Source: Brevibacterium sp. p3-SID960 (lineage in GTDB: Bacteria > Actinomycetota > Actinomycetes > Actinomycetales > Brevibacteriaceae). From it: a stretch of 64,000 nucleotides of DNA. Under the pieces are notes generated by a model. The model did not search any database. It was not told the origin of the DNA and worked only from the letters and a program-made list of their open reading frames with translations. Position numbers and translations under genes: made by a program. The stretch lies in assembly GCF_025144725.1 (NCBI RefSeq), contig NZ_JALXKS010000008.1, positions 29,937-93,936 on the forward strand, read 5' to 3'. Of the stretch, positions 27,086 to 35,340 are shown piece after piece (within the stretch, counting starts at the first letter, position 1; every line of letters begins with the position of its first letter).

Positions 27086-27163
27086 TCCAGCGGAAGCGGA
27101 AGCGGTTCCGCCGCGCTGTTCACATCTCGTTGTGACCTCTCATCATCCCGTTCCCGAGGCGGG

Positions 27164-27477
27164 CCATCCACAGTGCTTTCGCCCGCGTTTAGCCTGTGGT
27201 TGGGTGTGGGTTGCAGGCACATTGTCCACACTGTCTGGGGATATGTGTGGATAACGGTTGAAATGCTGTGCATGATCAAGTCCGGACTGATTCCAGGTCA
27301 GCGTAGCCCTTCACCGTGCAAGCCGCTGATCAGCGGCGATGCATGATCGCGTGGGCTGTGATAGTGGCCAGTGCCGAGGTGAGGTGCAGGTGCCGCAAAG
27401 ACTTGCCCCGCCGGGAATCGGCTGGGTTTCCACAGTTTTCTATGGGGGTTGTGGACAGCCGGCTGACGTGTGGATAA
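27164..27477. promoter_or_regulatory. Cluster of six DnaA-box-like 9-mers
   Basis: Two perfect TGTGGATAA (reverse of TTATCCACA) at 27246-27254 and 27469-27477, one TTGTCCACA at 27222-27230, and weaker forms CCATCCACA (27164), GTTTCCACA (27426) and reverse CTGTCCACA (27450). All lie in the non-coding smpB-ssrA gap. dnaA and dnaN are not in the window, so this is not the usual origin location. Confidence 0.6.
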
Positions 27478-27554
27478 CAGTGTGACCTGCGGTCATCGGC
27501 ACCGCGAGCAGAGGCGGGAGTCGAACCGGTGCCCTGACTGCCGGTGCCATCGTG

Positions 27555-27653
27555 GCAGCGTCATCGCGGAGGTGTATGCGGGGCAGTGTCATCGTGTCGG
27601 TTTCTGCGTGGCAGTGTCATCGTGTCGGTTTCTGCGTGGCAGTGTCATCGTGG
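27555..27653. repeat. 28-bp tandem repeat array upstream of ssrA
   Basis: One diverged unit (27555-27582), two identical 28-bp units (27583-27610, 27611-27638) and a 15-bp partial copy. The repeated core is gcagtgtcatcgtg. It lies between the DnaA-box cluster and the ssrA promoter, with no supported coding potential. Confidence 0.8.
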
Positions 27654-27706
27654 CGACGCCGTGCGGCATCTCAGCGACCCGCGGTCGGTGAGACCCGGGA
27701 ATAGAC

Positions 27707-27735
27707 TTGGGGGGCGTGTGTTGAGCTGATAGACT
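27707..27735 (+). promoter_or_regulatory. ssrA promoter
   Basis: -35 TTGGGG (27707-27712), 17-bp spacer and -10 TAGACT (27730-27735). It would start a precursor about 60 nt upstream of the mature tmRNA 5' end. That leader can form an ACCCG/CGGGT hairpin near 27772-27785 followed by TGTTT. Confidence 0.65.
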
Positions 27736-27803
27736 CACGGTCTGCCGTTGACGGACAGCCGCCCCGGGCGGACCCGCCAGCGGGTTGTTTGGAAAGTGAA
27801 TAT

Positions 27804-28177
27804 GGGGATGATCGGTTTCGACGTCGTTCAATGCGTCGGGAGAAGCGGGCCGAGAATGTAGAGTCATCTCGTTAACGTTCTCTGCAAAAAAATAAGTGCT
27901 AAGTCTAACGACCGCACCGAATTCGCCCTCGCTGCCTGATTTCAGCGAGCTGCGATTCTGTCAGTCTAGAGTCGCTTCCGCTCTAGTTTCTGGCATCAGC
28001 TAGGAAGCCACTGCCGCTGGCATATGTTGGGGATGTCAGCGGAACACTCACTCAACTCCGTTCGTTGGCCACCGTGTTCGTGCGAGGGCCAGGACCTAAG
28101 AGACGTTCTCACGAACTGCGCCCGGAGAAGTCCCGATAACTTGCCGACGGACGCGGGTTCGATTCCCGCCATCTCCA
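27804..28177 (+). ncRNA. ssrA: Transfer-messenger RNA (tmRNA)
   Basis: Rescues stalled ribosomes with SmpB. The 5' end GGGGATG (27804-27810) followed by atcggtttcgac pairs with the 3' acceptor CATCTCC (28170-28176), with discriminator A28177; CCA is not encoded. The T-arm ggttcgattcc is at 28155-28166. The tag frame runs from the resume codon GCT 27898 to TGA 27937-27939 and encodes AKSNDRTEFALAA, whose ALAA end marks proteins for ClpXP-type proteolysis. Its hexapurine-rich upstream stretch is normal. A terminator follows at once. Confidence 0.96.
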
Positions 28178-28185
28178 CTCTCGAC

Positions 28186-28226
28186 AAGCCCTGTGGGCCG
28201 GTGCACTACCGGTCTGCAGGGCTTTT
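28186..28226 (+). terminator. Rho-independent terminator of ssrA
   Basis: Stem aagccctg/cagggctt with an inner ccgg-ccgg pairing, followed by a TTTT run. It starts 9 bp after the mature tmRNA end. Confidence 0.85.
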
Positions 28227-28384
28227 GTCATGCCCACTCAGCCGTCGATCTCACCGCTCCCGAGGCGTCCCTCACCAGCTTGCCCAACGCCACCGCTGAC
28301 CTGGAGTGACGATGGAACGCAGCCACTGCCGCGGGCGCGGGAAGCGCGGGGGATATACAGATGCTCCCACGCCGCAAAATGCGC

Positions 28385-28413
28385 TTGAACTGGTGATGAA
28401 TGAGATATAGGTT
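28385..28413 (+). promoter_or_regulatory. Promoter of the peptide ABC transporter operon
   Basis: -35 TTGAAC (28385-28390), 17-bp spacer and -10 TAGGTT (28408-28413). Transcription would begin near 28420, giving a 5' UTR of about 105 nt. Upstream (28227-28384) no other signal is seen. Confidence 0.65.
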
Positions 28414-28420
28414 ACAGTGA

Positions 28421-28521
28421 CGGCTTAACCGAGGAGGCGGTGAATCCCCGGCTGCCTCAGGCCATCCAGCGCGGGTATGTCGCGAAGGAGCGCTGCCGGC
28501 GGGGTGAACGACCTGGAAGGA
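28421..28521 (+). promoter_or_regulatory. Structured 5' leader of the peptide ABC operon (uncharacterised)
   Basis: Three potential hairpins lie between the predicted start site and the ATG: cgg/ccg at 28421-28431; gaggc (28434-28438) with gcctc (28454-28458); and cagcgc (28467-28472) with gcgctg (28490-28495). The Shine-Dalgarno ggaagga follows at 28515-28521. An AGGAGG sequence (28432-28437) lies close to a GTG at 28440, whose frame runs through the leader and past the main start. No known riboswitch consensus was recognised. It could be a cis-regulatory RNA or a leader ORF. Confidence 0.4.
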
Positions 28522-28525
28522 CGAC

Positions 28526-30340
28526 ATGCTCTCACACACTTTCCGGCGCTGTGCCGCCGGCACTATGGCGCTGGCACTCACAGCGCTGACCGCCACCAGT
28601 CTCACTGCGCCAGCGAGCGCCTCGACCGAGCAGGCCCCAGCCGATGAGTCGACGATGCGCATCGCCACCTCGGGCCAGGTCGACAGCTTCAATCCCTTCA
28701 CCTCGATCTACCTCACACCCACTGCGATCAACCGCTACGTCTACGAGAGCCTCGTGCAGTACGACTCCACGGATTTCGGCCCCACCGAGGGGATGGCCGA
28801 GTCGTGGGACACAAGCGACGACGGCAAGGAGTGGACGTACAAGATCCGCGAGGGCATGAAGTGGTCTGACGACGAGCCGATCACCGCCGACGACGTCATC
28901 TACACCTTCACCCAGATGATGGAAGACCCCGCGATGGGCGCGGCGAACGGCTCGCTGGTGCAGAACTTCGACTCCGTCGAAGCCACCGACGACCACACAG
29001 TGACGATCACACTCAAGGAGCCCCAGGCCCCCAATCCGGGTGGGGAAATCCCGATCGTGCCCGAGCACATCTGGTCCGAAAAGGACGACCCGGCAGGCGA
29101 CGACAATGACACCGAGGTCGTCGGCTCCGGCCCGTTCACGCTGGAGAGCTACGAGGCCAACCAGTCGATCACGCTCAAGGCCAACCCGAACTTCTGGCGC
29201 GGGGCGCCGAAGATCGACACGATCCAGTACGTCTACTACACCAACAGCGACGCCCAGGTCCAGGCCCTGCGGGCCGGCGACGTCGACTTCGTCACCGGCC
29301 TCAGCCCCGAGCAGCTCAAGGCGCTCGAGGGCGCTGACAATGTCGAGACGAACATCGGCAAATCCCGTCGCTTCACCGCCCTCGGCATCAACTCCGGCTT
29401 CGAGACCCCCGAAGGCGAGGCCTACGGCACCGGCGCAGAGGCGCTGCAGGACCTCAAGGTCCGCCGGGCGCTGCGCCTGGGCATCGACATGAACACGCTG
29501 CGCGAGCAGGTGATGCAGGACTACGCGACCGAGGCGACGAGCTTCGTGCCCGAATCGTTTGAGAAATGGCACCTGCCGAAGTCGGACAAGATCGTCTCCT
29601 CGGACCCGGAGGCGGCGAAGAAGCTGCTTGACGAGGCCGGCTGGACCGAAGGCTCCGACGGCATCCGCGAGAAGGACGGCGAGAAGCTGTCGCTGCGTCT
29701 GCTCACCGATGCGCAAGCGCCGACCGAGCAGACAATCGGCGAGTTCCTCACCCCGTGGATGAAGGACATCGGCGTCGAGCTCAAGGTCGAATCGAGCGAC
29801 TCGGACACGATCGCCGACCGCTCTCTCGTCGGTGACTTCGACTTGTACATCACCGGCTGGTCGGTCACCCCGGACCCGGAGTTCCAGCTCTCGATCAACA
29901 CCTGCGCTTCCCGCCCGGACGCGGAGGGCAACGGCCCGACCTCCCAGGACGGCTACTGCAGCGAGAAGTTCGACGAACTGTACGCCAAGCAGCACGCCGA
30001 GCTCGACGAGTCCAAGCGCATCGAGTACGTCCACCAGGCCCTGCAGCAGCACTATGACGACGTCGCGCAGATCACCCTGTGGTACCCCAGCCAGCTCGAG
30101 GCCTTCCGCTCGGACCGGTTTACTGGCTTCACCACCCAGCCCACCGACGGCGGCGTCATCGGCAACCAGTCCGGTTATTGGGGCTTCCTGTCCGCCGAAC
30201 CGGCCGCTGAGGCCGACGCCGGTGACAGCGGGGGAGGACTCTCCGCGATCGCGTGGGTGGGCATCGGCATCGCTGTGCTCGCCGGCGCCATCGGCATCCC
30301 GCTGGCGCTGCGCCGCCGCAAGTCCGAGGACCGCGCCTGA
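28526..30340 (+). CDS. Peptide ABC transporter substrate-binding protein (SBP family 5), C-terminally anchored
   Basis: 604 aa. Classical signal peptide (MLSHTFRRCAAGTMALALTA, cleavage about ASA-STEQ) without a lipobox cysteine. The body is an OppA/DppA-type binding protein (ADDVIYTFTQMMEDPAMG, GSGPFTLESYEANQSITLKANPNFWRG, LRRALRLGIDMNTLR-like helices). After an acidic/Gly linker the C-terminus has a hydrophobic helix (IAWVGIGIAVLAGAIGIPLAL) and a basic tail, so the protein is tethered by its C-terminus instead of a lipid. It is the first gene of the operon, preceded by a promoter and structured leader. The downstream murein-peptide enzymes suggest a cell-wall peptide ligand. Confidence 0.92.
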   Translation: MLSHTFRRCAAGTMALALTALTATSLTAPASASTEQAPADESTMRIATSGQVDSFNPFTSIYLTPTAINRYVYESLVQYDSTDFGPTEGMAESWDTSDDGKEWTYKIREGMKWSDDEPITADDVIYTFTQMMEDPAMGAANGSLVQNFDSVEATDDHTVTITLKEPQAPNPGGEIPIVPEHIWSEKDDPAGDDNDTEVVGSGPFTLESYEANQSITLKANPNFWRGAPKIDTIQYVYYTNSDAQVQALRAGDVDFVTGLSPEQLKALEGADNVETNIGKSRRFTALGINSGFETPEGEAYGTGAEALQDLKVRRALRLGIDMNTLREQVMQDYATEATSFVPESFEKWHLPKSDKIVSSDPEAAKKLLDEAGWTEGSDGIREKDGEKLSLRLLTDAQAPTEQTIGEFLTPWMKDIGVELKVESSDSDTIADRSLVGDFDLYITGWSVTPDPEFQLSINTCASRPDAEGNGPTSQDGYCSEKFDELYAKQHAELDESKRIEYVHQALQQHYDDVAQITLWYPSQLEAFRSDRFTGFTTQPTDGGVIGNQSGYWGFLSAEPAAEADAGDSGGGLSAIAWVGIGIAVLAGAIGIPLALRRRKSEDRA

Positions 30341-30496
30341 CCAGGTGGCCGGCTGATCCGGTGACTGGACACCCCGTGCCCGAGGCGGTGGGCTGCACCG
30401 GCGTGCGCCCCGCCTCGGGACCGGGCTCCGGTCACCATGAGCACCATGACTGCGCTGCGCACGTGTGCAGCAGCGTGTGGAAGGCAGGAGACTGAC

Positions 30497-31549
30497 GTGT
30501 CAGTGAACGCAGAGACCGAGGCAGCCGACCCGCAGTCGGCCGACGGGCGGGAGGACATCGACGCACCCCCACCGGGGCAGTCCTTCGGCGGATACCTGCT
30601 GCGCAAGGTCGGCGGGGCGCTCATCAGCCTGCTGATGGTCGTGCTGCTGGGCTTCTTCGCCTTCAGGATCCTGCCCGGCGACCCGGTGCAGAAGATCGCC
30701 CGCGAACGCCAGATGAGCCCGGAGCAGATGGAGTTGCTGCGCGCCGAGTACGGCCTCGACAAGCCGCTGGTTGTGCAGTTCTGGGACTACCTCGTGGGCA
30801 TCTTCACCGGCAATCTGGGCACCAGCTACGTCTACCGGCAGCCGGTCAGCCAGCTCATCGCCGAGTACGCCTGGCCGACCCTGCTGCTCACCGGCACGGC
30901 GGCGATACTCGCGATCGCCCTCGGCCTGTGGATGGGACAGCTGGCGGCCTGGAAGCGCGGTTCGCTGTTCGACAAGCTCACCACCTCGACCAGCCTCGTG
31001 TTCTGGTCGGTGCCGACCTTCTGGCTGGCGCTGCTGCTGCTCATGATCTTCGCCGGCCGGCTGCAATGGCTGCCGACCGGCGGAATGGTCTCACCTGGTG
31101 TCGAGTCCGGCAGCCTCGAATACGTCGTCGACGTCGCCAAGCATCTGATCCTGCCGGTCATCACGATGACCGCTGTCGTCTACGCCCAGTACCTCATGGT
31201 CATGCGCGCCTCGCTGCTCGGCGAGATGAGCGCCGACTACCTCACGACCGCCCGCGCCAAGGGCCTGCGCGAGGATGATGTGCGGCTCAAACATGCGGTG
31301 CCCAATGCGCTGCTACCGACGGTCACACTCGTGTTCATGCACATCGGCGGGCTCATCACCGGTGCGGTCACCGTCGAGACGGTGTTCTCGTGGCCAGGGC
31401 TGGGGAAGCTGACCTATGAGGCGATCTCGGGTCCGGACCTGCCGCTGCTGCAGGGCACCTTCGTCGTGTTCTCCTCGGCGATCATCATCATGAATCTGCT
31501 CGCCGACCTCATCTACCGGCAGCTTGACCCGCGTGTCAGGAGGGCATGA
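30497..31549 (+). CDS. Peptide ABC transporter permease (DppB-like)
   Basis: 350 aa from GTG 30497, chosen because AGGAG lies 7 nt upstream; an ATG at 30437 would add 20 unlikely residues without a ribosome-binding site. A hydrophilic N-terminal tail of about 30 residues is followed by six membrane segments. The family features FRILPGDPVQKIARERQMSPEQ (external loop) and the cytoplasmic EAA loop around DYLTTARAKGLREDDVRLKH are present. It pairs with the next permease. Confidence 0.92.
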   Translation: MSVNAETEAADPQSADGREDIDAPPPGQSFGGYLLRKVGGALISLLMVVLLGFFAFRILPGDPVQKIARERQMSPEQMELLRAEYGLDKPLVVQFWDYLVGIFTGNLGTSYVYRQPVSQLIAEYAWPTLLLTGTAAILAIALGLWMGQLAAWKRGSLFDKLTTSTSLVFWSVPTFWLALLLLMIFAGRLQWLPTGGMVSPGVESGSLEYVVDVAKHLILPVITMTAVVYAQYLMVMRASLLGEMSADYLTTARAKGLREDDVRLKHAVPNALLPTVTLVFMHIGGLITGAVTVETVFSWPGLGKLTYEAISGPDLPLLQGTFVVFSSAIIIMNLLADLIYRQLDPRVRRA

Positions 31550-31550
31550 G

Positions 31551-32546
31551 ATGGCACATTCCAGCACCAGCCAGCCCAGCACCAGCCAGCCCGGCGCTAG
31601 TAAGACCAGCCAGCCAGGCACCAGCAGGACCGGCCCAGCCACCGCCTCGGGTCCGGCCAGCCCGCGGGCACTGGCCTGGAACCGCCGCCTGGCCGCCGCA
31701 CAGAAGAACTGGAAGGTCTTCTTGGAGGACCGCGCCGGAGTCGCCGGCGGGATCGTCCTCATCCTCGTCGTCCTCGTCGCCGCATTCGCCCCGCTCATCG
31801 CCGACCGGTCCATGCTCGACGTCACCCAGAACCTCGACCAGCCGCGCTACGCCCCGCCCTCGGCCGAGCACCCGCTGGGCACCGACAACTACGGCCGCGA
31901 ACTGTGGGCCCGCCTCGTGTGGGGCGCCCGGGTCTCCCTCATCGTCGGCCTGGCTGCGACTGCGATGTCGATGGTCATCGGCACCATCATGGGCATGGCC
32001 GCCGGCCATTTCTCAGGGCTGTTCGGCGGGCTCATCATGCGCATCATCGACTTCTTCCTGGTGCTGCCCTCCCTGCTGCTGGCGATCGTGCTGTCCTCAG
32101 TGCTCGAACGCGGCGTCCTCACGATTGTCATCGCGATCGGCATCACCTCCTGGGCCGGCACCGCGCGCATCGTGCGGGCCCAGACGCTGTCGGCTGAGTC
32201 CCGGCTCTACATCGAACGGGCCAAAGTGCTCGGTGCCGGGCACTGGCACATCATCCGCACCCACCTGCTGCCGGCCGTCATGCCGCTCGTGCTCGCCAAC
32301 ACCACCCTGACCGTCGGCTCGGCGATCATCGCCGAATCGACGCTGGCCTTCTTGGGCCTGGGCGACACCACGCAGCAGTCGTGGGGCACGATCCTGAAGA
32401 ACGCGATGGACGTCTCGGCCGCGACCTCGGGCTACTGGTGGTACATCCTCACCCCCGGGCTCGCCATCGTCGCGGTGGTCCTGGCCTTCACCCTGGTGGG
32501 CCGGGCCATCGAAGCCATCGCCAACCCGACTCTGAGGAGCCGCTGA
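31551..32546 (+). CDS. Peptide ABC transporter permease (DppC-like)
   Basis: 331 aa. The N-terminal about 35 residues are a Ser/Thr/Gln/Pro tandem low-complexity tail (TSQPSTSQPGASKTSQPG). HPLGTDNYGRELWARLVWGARVSL is the DppC/OppC signature, and YIERAKVLGAGHWHIIRTHLLP is the EAA loop. ATG 31551 is two bases beyond the previous stop and follows AGGAGGG. Five to six membrane helices are visible. It forms the heterodimeric channel with the DppB-like protein. Confidence 0.93.
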   Translation: MAHSSTSQPSTSQPGASKTSQPGTSRTGPATASGPASPRALAWNRRLAAAQKNWKVFLEDRAGVAGGIVLILVVLVAAFAPLIADRSMLDVTQNLDQPRYAPPSAEHPLGTDNYGRELWARLVWGARVSLIVGLAATAMSMVIGTIMGMAAGHFSGLFGGLIMRIIDFFLVLPSLLLAIVLSSVLERGVLTIVIAIGITSWAGTARIVRAQTLSAESRLYIERAKVLGAGHWHIIRTHLLPAVMPLVLANTTLTVGSAIIAESTLAFLGLGDTTQQSWGTILKNAMDVSAATSGYWWYILTPGLAIVAVVLAFTLVGRAIEAIANPTLRSR

Positions 32547-34357
32547 TGAGCAGAACCGACCCAGCCACCGCCTCGGGAGCCGAGCCGGCCGGCAGCGACC
32601 TTGTCTTCGACGACGTCTCGATCCTTTACTCCTCGCGCACCTCCCGCGGCGACATCGCCGCGGTCAAGAACGTCACCCTCGAACTGCCTGCCGGTGGCAC
32701 CCTCGGCATCGCTGGCGAATCCGGTTCCGGGAAATCGACGCTCATCCTTTCGGCGCTGCGGCTGCTGCCGCACAATGCGGCGCTGACCGGTCAGGTGCGC
32801 TTAGGCGGCACCGACATCGCGGAGCTGAACTTCGGGCAGATGCGCGCGGTGCGCTGGTCGCAGGCCGCGATCATCTTCCAGGGCGCCCTGCACTCGCTCA
32901 ACCCGGTCCGCCCGGTCGGCAAGCAGATCCTCGAAGCACTTGAACTCCACGTCAAGGACGACTGGCGCACCGATGCCGCCCGCAGCACGCGCATGCACGA
33001 GCTGCTCGGCCACGTCGACCTCGGACCCGAGATCGCGAAATCGTATCCGCATGAGCTCTCCGGCGGGCAGAAGCAGCGGGTCATGATCGCGATGGCGCTG
33101 GCCTGCGACCCGGACATCATCATCGCCGACGAGCCGACCACCGCCCTCGACGTCATCGTCCAGGAACAGATCCTCACCCGCCTGCGCGCACTCGTCGAAG
33201 CCCGCGGCATCTCGCTGCTCATTATCTCCCACGACCTGTCCGTCCTCGCCGCCGCCTGCGACCGGCTGGCGATCATGCGCGATGGCGAGATCGTCGAACT
33301 CGGCCCGTCTGAACAGGTGTGCAACGACCCTAAGGAGGAGTACACCCGGCAGCTGGCCGACGCGTTCCCCACCATCGGCGACCCGGACTCCCGGCTCAAC
33401 CCGATGACCCGCAACCCCGCCCGCATCACCACCGACACCCCACACGAGATGACCGACGAGGTGATGCTCGCCGCCGAGAACCTCAACGTCACCTTCTCCG
33501 CCCGCGGGCGGACCGTGCGTGCTGTGCGCAACGTCGACCTCACCCTGCACCGCTCGGAGATCCTCGCCGTCGTCGGCCAGTCCGGTTCGGGCAAGACGAC
33601 CCTGGCTCGCGCACTGCTCGGTCTGCAGCCACCGGATCGCGGCTCGACGCTCACCTTCCGCGGCAAGCCGCTGCCCACCTCGGCGAAGGGTCTGCGCGCG
33701 TTCCGCCGGGACGTGCAGATGATCCTGCAGGACCCGTCAGGATCACTCAACCCGGCATTGTCGGCGTACGAATCGGTCGCTGAGGGTCTGCGGGTGCAGA
33801 AGTTCACCGGCGATGAGCGCGAGCGCGTGCGCGAGAGCCTCGAATCGACTGAGCTCATCCCCGGTGAGGACTTCTTCGAACCGATTCCGCAGGAGCTCTC
33901 CGGCGGGCAGCGTCAGCGCGTCGTCATCGCCAGCGCGCTCGCCCTCAACCCCGACATCCTCATCGCCGATGAACCGGTCGCCTCACTCGATGCCTCCGTG
34001 CGCGGGGAGATCCTCTCGCTCATCCTCGCGCTGAAGAAGAACCTCGGGCTCACCGCGCTCGTCATCACCCACGACCTCGGCCTGGCCTGGAACATCGCCG
34101 ACACGGTCGCGGTGATGTACCGCGGTGAGATCGTCGAGCGCGGGCCGGTCGAACAGGTGCTGCTCGATCCGCAGCACGACTACACCCGCCAGCTGCTGGC
34201 CGCCGTGCCGAGCTTCCGTTCCCAGCGGGTCTCGATGACCGCGTCCGAGGCGCCGGGCGCCCCCTGGCGCACGGGTGCCTCCCAGCACAGCGCCACTGAG
34301 CGCATGGGTGCCTCCCAGCACTCCGGCGGTGTCGCGCAGGCGGTGAACCCGCAGTGA
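32546..34357 (+). CDS. Dipeptide ABC transporter ATP-binding protein, fused DppD-DppF type
   Basis: 603 aa with two complete nucleotide-binding domains. NBD1: [44 protein letters not shown]2: GQSGSGKTT, IPQELSGGQRQRVVIASALA, ILIADEPVASLD, plus the oligopeptide-transporter C-terminal segments (HDYTRQLLAAVPSF). Both halves keep all catalytic motifs. The C-terminus carries a short repeated WRTGASQHS/MGASQHS tail. It overlaps the upstream gene by one base and the LD-carboxypeptidase by four (GTGA). Confidence 0.94.
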   Translation: MSRTDPATASGAEPAGSDLVFDDVSILYSSRTSRGDIAAVKNVTLELPAGGTLGIAGESGSGKSTLILSALRLLPHNAALTGQVRLGGTDIAELNFGQMRAVRWSQAAIIFQGALHSLNPVRPVGKQILEALELHVKDDWRTDAARSTRMHELLGHVDLGPEIAKSYPHELSGGQKQRVMIAMALACDPDIIIADEPTTALDVIVQEQILTRLRALVEARGISLLIISHDLSVLAAACDRLAIMRDGEIVELGPSEQVCNDPKEEYTRQLADAFPTIGDPDSRLNPMTRNPARITTDTPHEMTDEVMLAAENLNVTFSARGRTVRAVRNVDLTLHRSEILAVVGQSGSGKTTLARALLGLQPPDRGSTLTFRGKPLPTSAKGLRAFRRDVQMILQDPSGSLNPALSAYESVAEGLRVQKFTGDERERVRESLESTELIPGEDFFEPIPQELSGGQRQRVVIASALALNPDILIADEPVASLDASVRGEILSLILALKKNLGLTALVITHDLGLAWNIADTVAVMYRGEIVERGPVEQVLLDPQHDYTRQLLAAVPSFRSQRVSMTASEAPGAPWRTGASQHSATERMGASQHSGGVAQAVNPQ

Positions 34358-35340
34358 CGGACCCCACCGGGCACACCGCTCAGGCACCCCTGGCAGCCGG
34401 CGACCGGGTCTGGCTCATCGCACCCTCCGGGCCGGCACCTGAGGGCACCGTCGAACCGGCAATCGCCTGCCTCGAAGACTGGGGTCTGGAAGTGAAGGCC
34501 GGCGCCCACCTGCGGTCAGTCGACCGGCGGGCGAGCTACCTTGCCGGCAGCGACGCCGAACGGTCAGCAGACCTCATCGAGGCATGGACCGACCCAGATG
34601 CGGCCGCGGTCATCGCCTTGCGCGGCGGGTTCGGGGCGATGCGCCTCATCGACGGCCTCGACTTCGACGCCCTCGCCGCTGCTGCGCTGCGCCGGGACGG
34701 GCGGGCGAAGCTGCTGACCGGCTCGAGTGACCTCACCGCTCTGCACCAGGCCTGGGCGCACCACCTGAGAATCCCGACCCTGTTCTGCCCGATGGTCGGC
34801 AACGACGTCTTCCGCAGCAGCGAGCGGATCCGCACCGACGTGCATCGCTGGCTGTTCAGTCCATGGGCCGACCAGCCGGTCAGCCTCGGTGAGCACGCCG
34901 AGGCGCTCGTGCCCGGCGAGCACTTCGGCATCACCTACGGCGGCAACCTCAGTCTGCTCGCCGCCGGCCTCGGCTCCCCGGAGTTCGCGCCCGGCGCCCC
35001 GGAGGAACCGGGCATCCTCATCCTCGAAGACGTCGACGAGGAGGTCTACCGGCTCGACAACCTGCTGCTGCAGCTGAAGCGCGCCGGCTGGCTCGCCCGC
35101 GCCGGTGCGGTGGTGCTCGGCTCCTGGGAGAACTGCGGGGAGAAGCCCGCCCAGCGCGAACTGCTGCGCGAGTACTTCGCAGACGCCGGCATCCCGGTGG
35201 TGTGGGAGGCCGAGCTCGGCCACCATCCGCACGCCGGTTCGATACCGTTGGGAGTGCCCGCCCAGCTCACCGCCGGCAGCCCAGCCACGGAATCGGGCGC
35301 GGTGAGCCTCACGATCGCCCCGATGGAAAGGACCCGATGA
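34354..35340 (+). CDS. LD-carboxypeptidase (S66 family)
   Basis: 328 aa, GTG start overlapping the ATPase gene. Cytosolic LD-carboxypeptidase/MccF-like serine peptidase. Nucleophile region LTGSSDLTALHQ (nucleophile Ser in GSSD), catalytic glutamate in ILILEDVDEEVYRLD, and histidine in LGHHPHAGSIPLG. Family members cut the L,D bond between meso-DAP or Lys and D-Ala in recycled tetrapeptides; MccF relatives inactivate peptide-nucleotide antibiotics. In this operon, behind a peptide importer, muropeptide trimming is the more likely role, with self-protection as an alternative. Confidence 0.88.
   Translation: MTDPTGHTAQAPLAAGDRVWLIAPSGPAPEGTVEPAIACLEDWGLEVKAGAHLRSVDRRASYLAGSDAERSADLIEAWTDPDAAAVIALRGGFGAMRLIDGLDFDALAAAALRRDGRAKLLTGSSDLTALHQAWAHHLRIPTLFCPMVGNDVFRSSERIRTDVHRWLFSPWADQPVSLGEHAEALVPGEHFGITYGGNLSLLAAGLGSPEFAPGAPEEPGILILEDVDEEVYRLDNLLLQLKRAGWLARAGAVVLGSWENCGEKPAQRELLREYFADAGIPVVWEAELGHHPHAGSIPLGVPAQLTAGSPATESGAVSLTIAPMERTR

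Noticed and set aside
27555-27653. 28-bp repeats as a CRISPR array
   Set aside because: Units are directly abutting with no spacers, only two are identical, and no cas genes are present.
28421-28521. Leader as a cobalamin, SAM/SAH or guanidine riboswitch
   Set aside because: Isolated strings look similar (for example GGAGCGCTGCC), but the required conserved blocks and pairing layout of these classes are not present.
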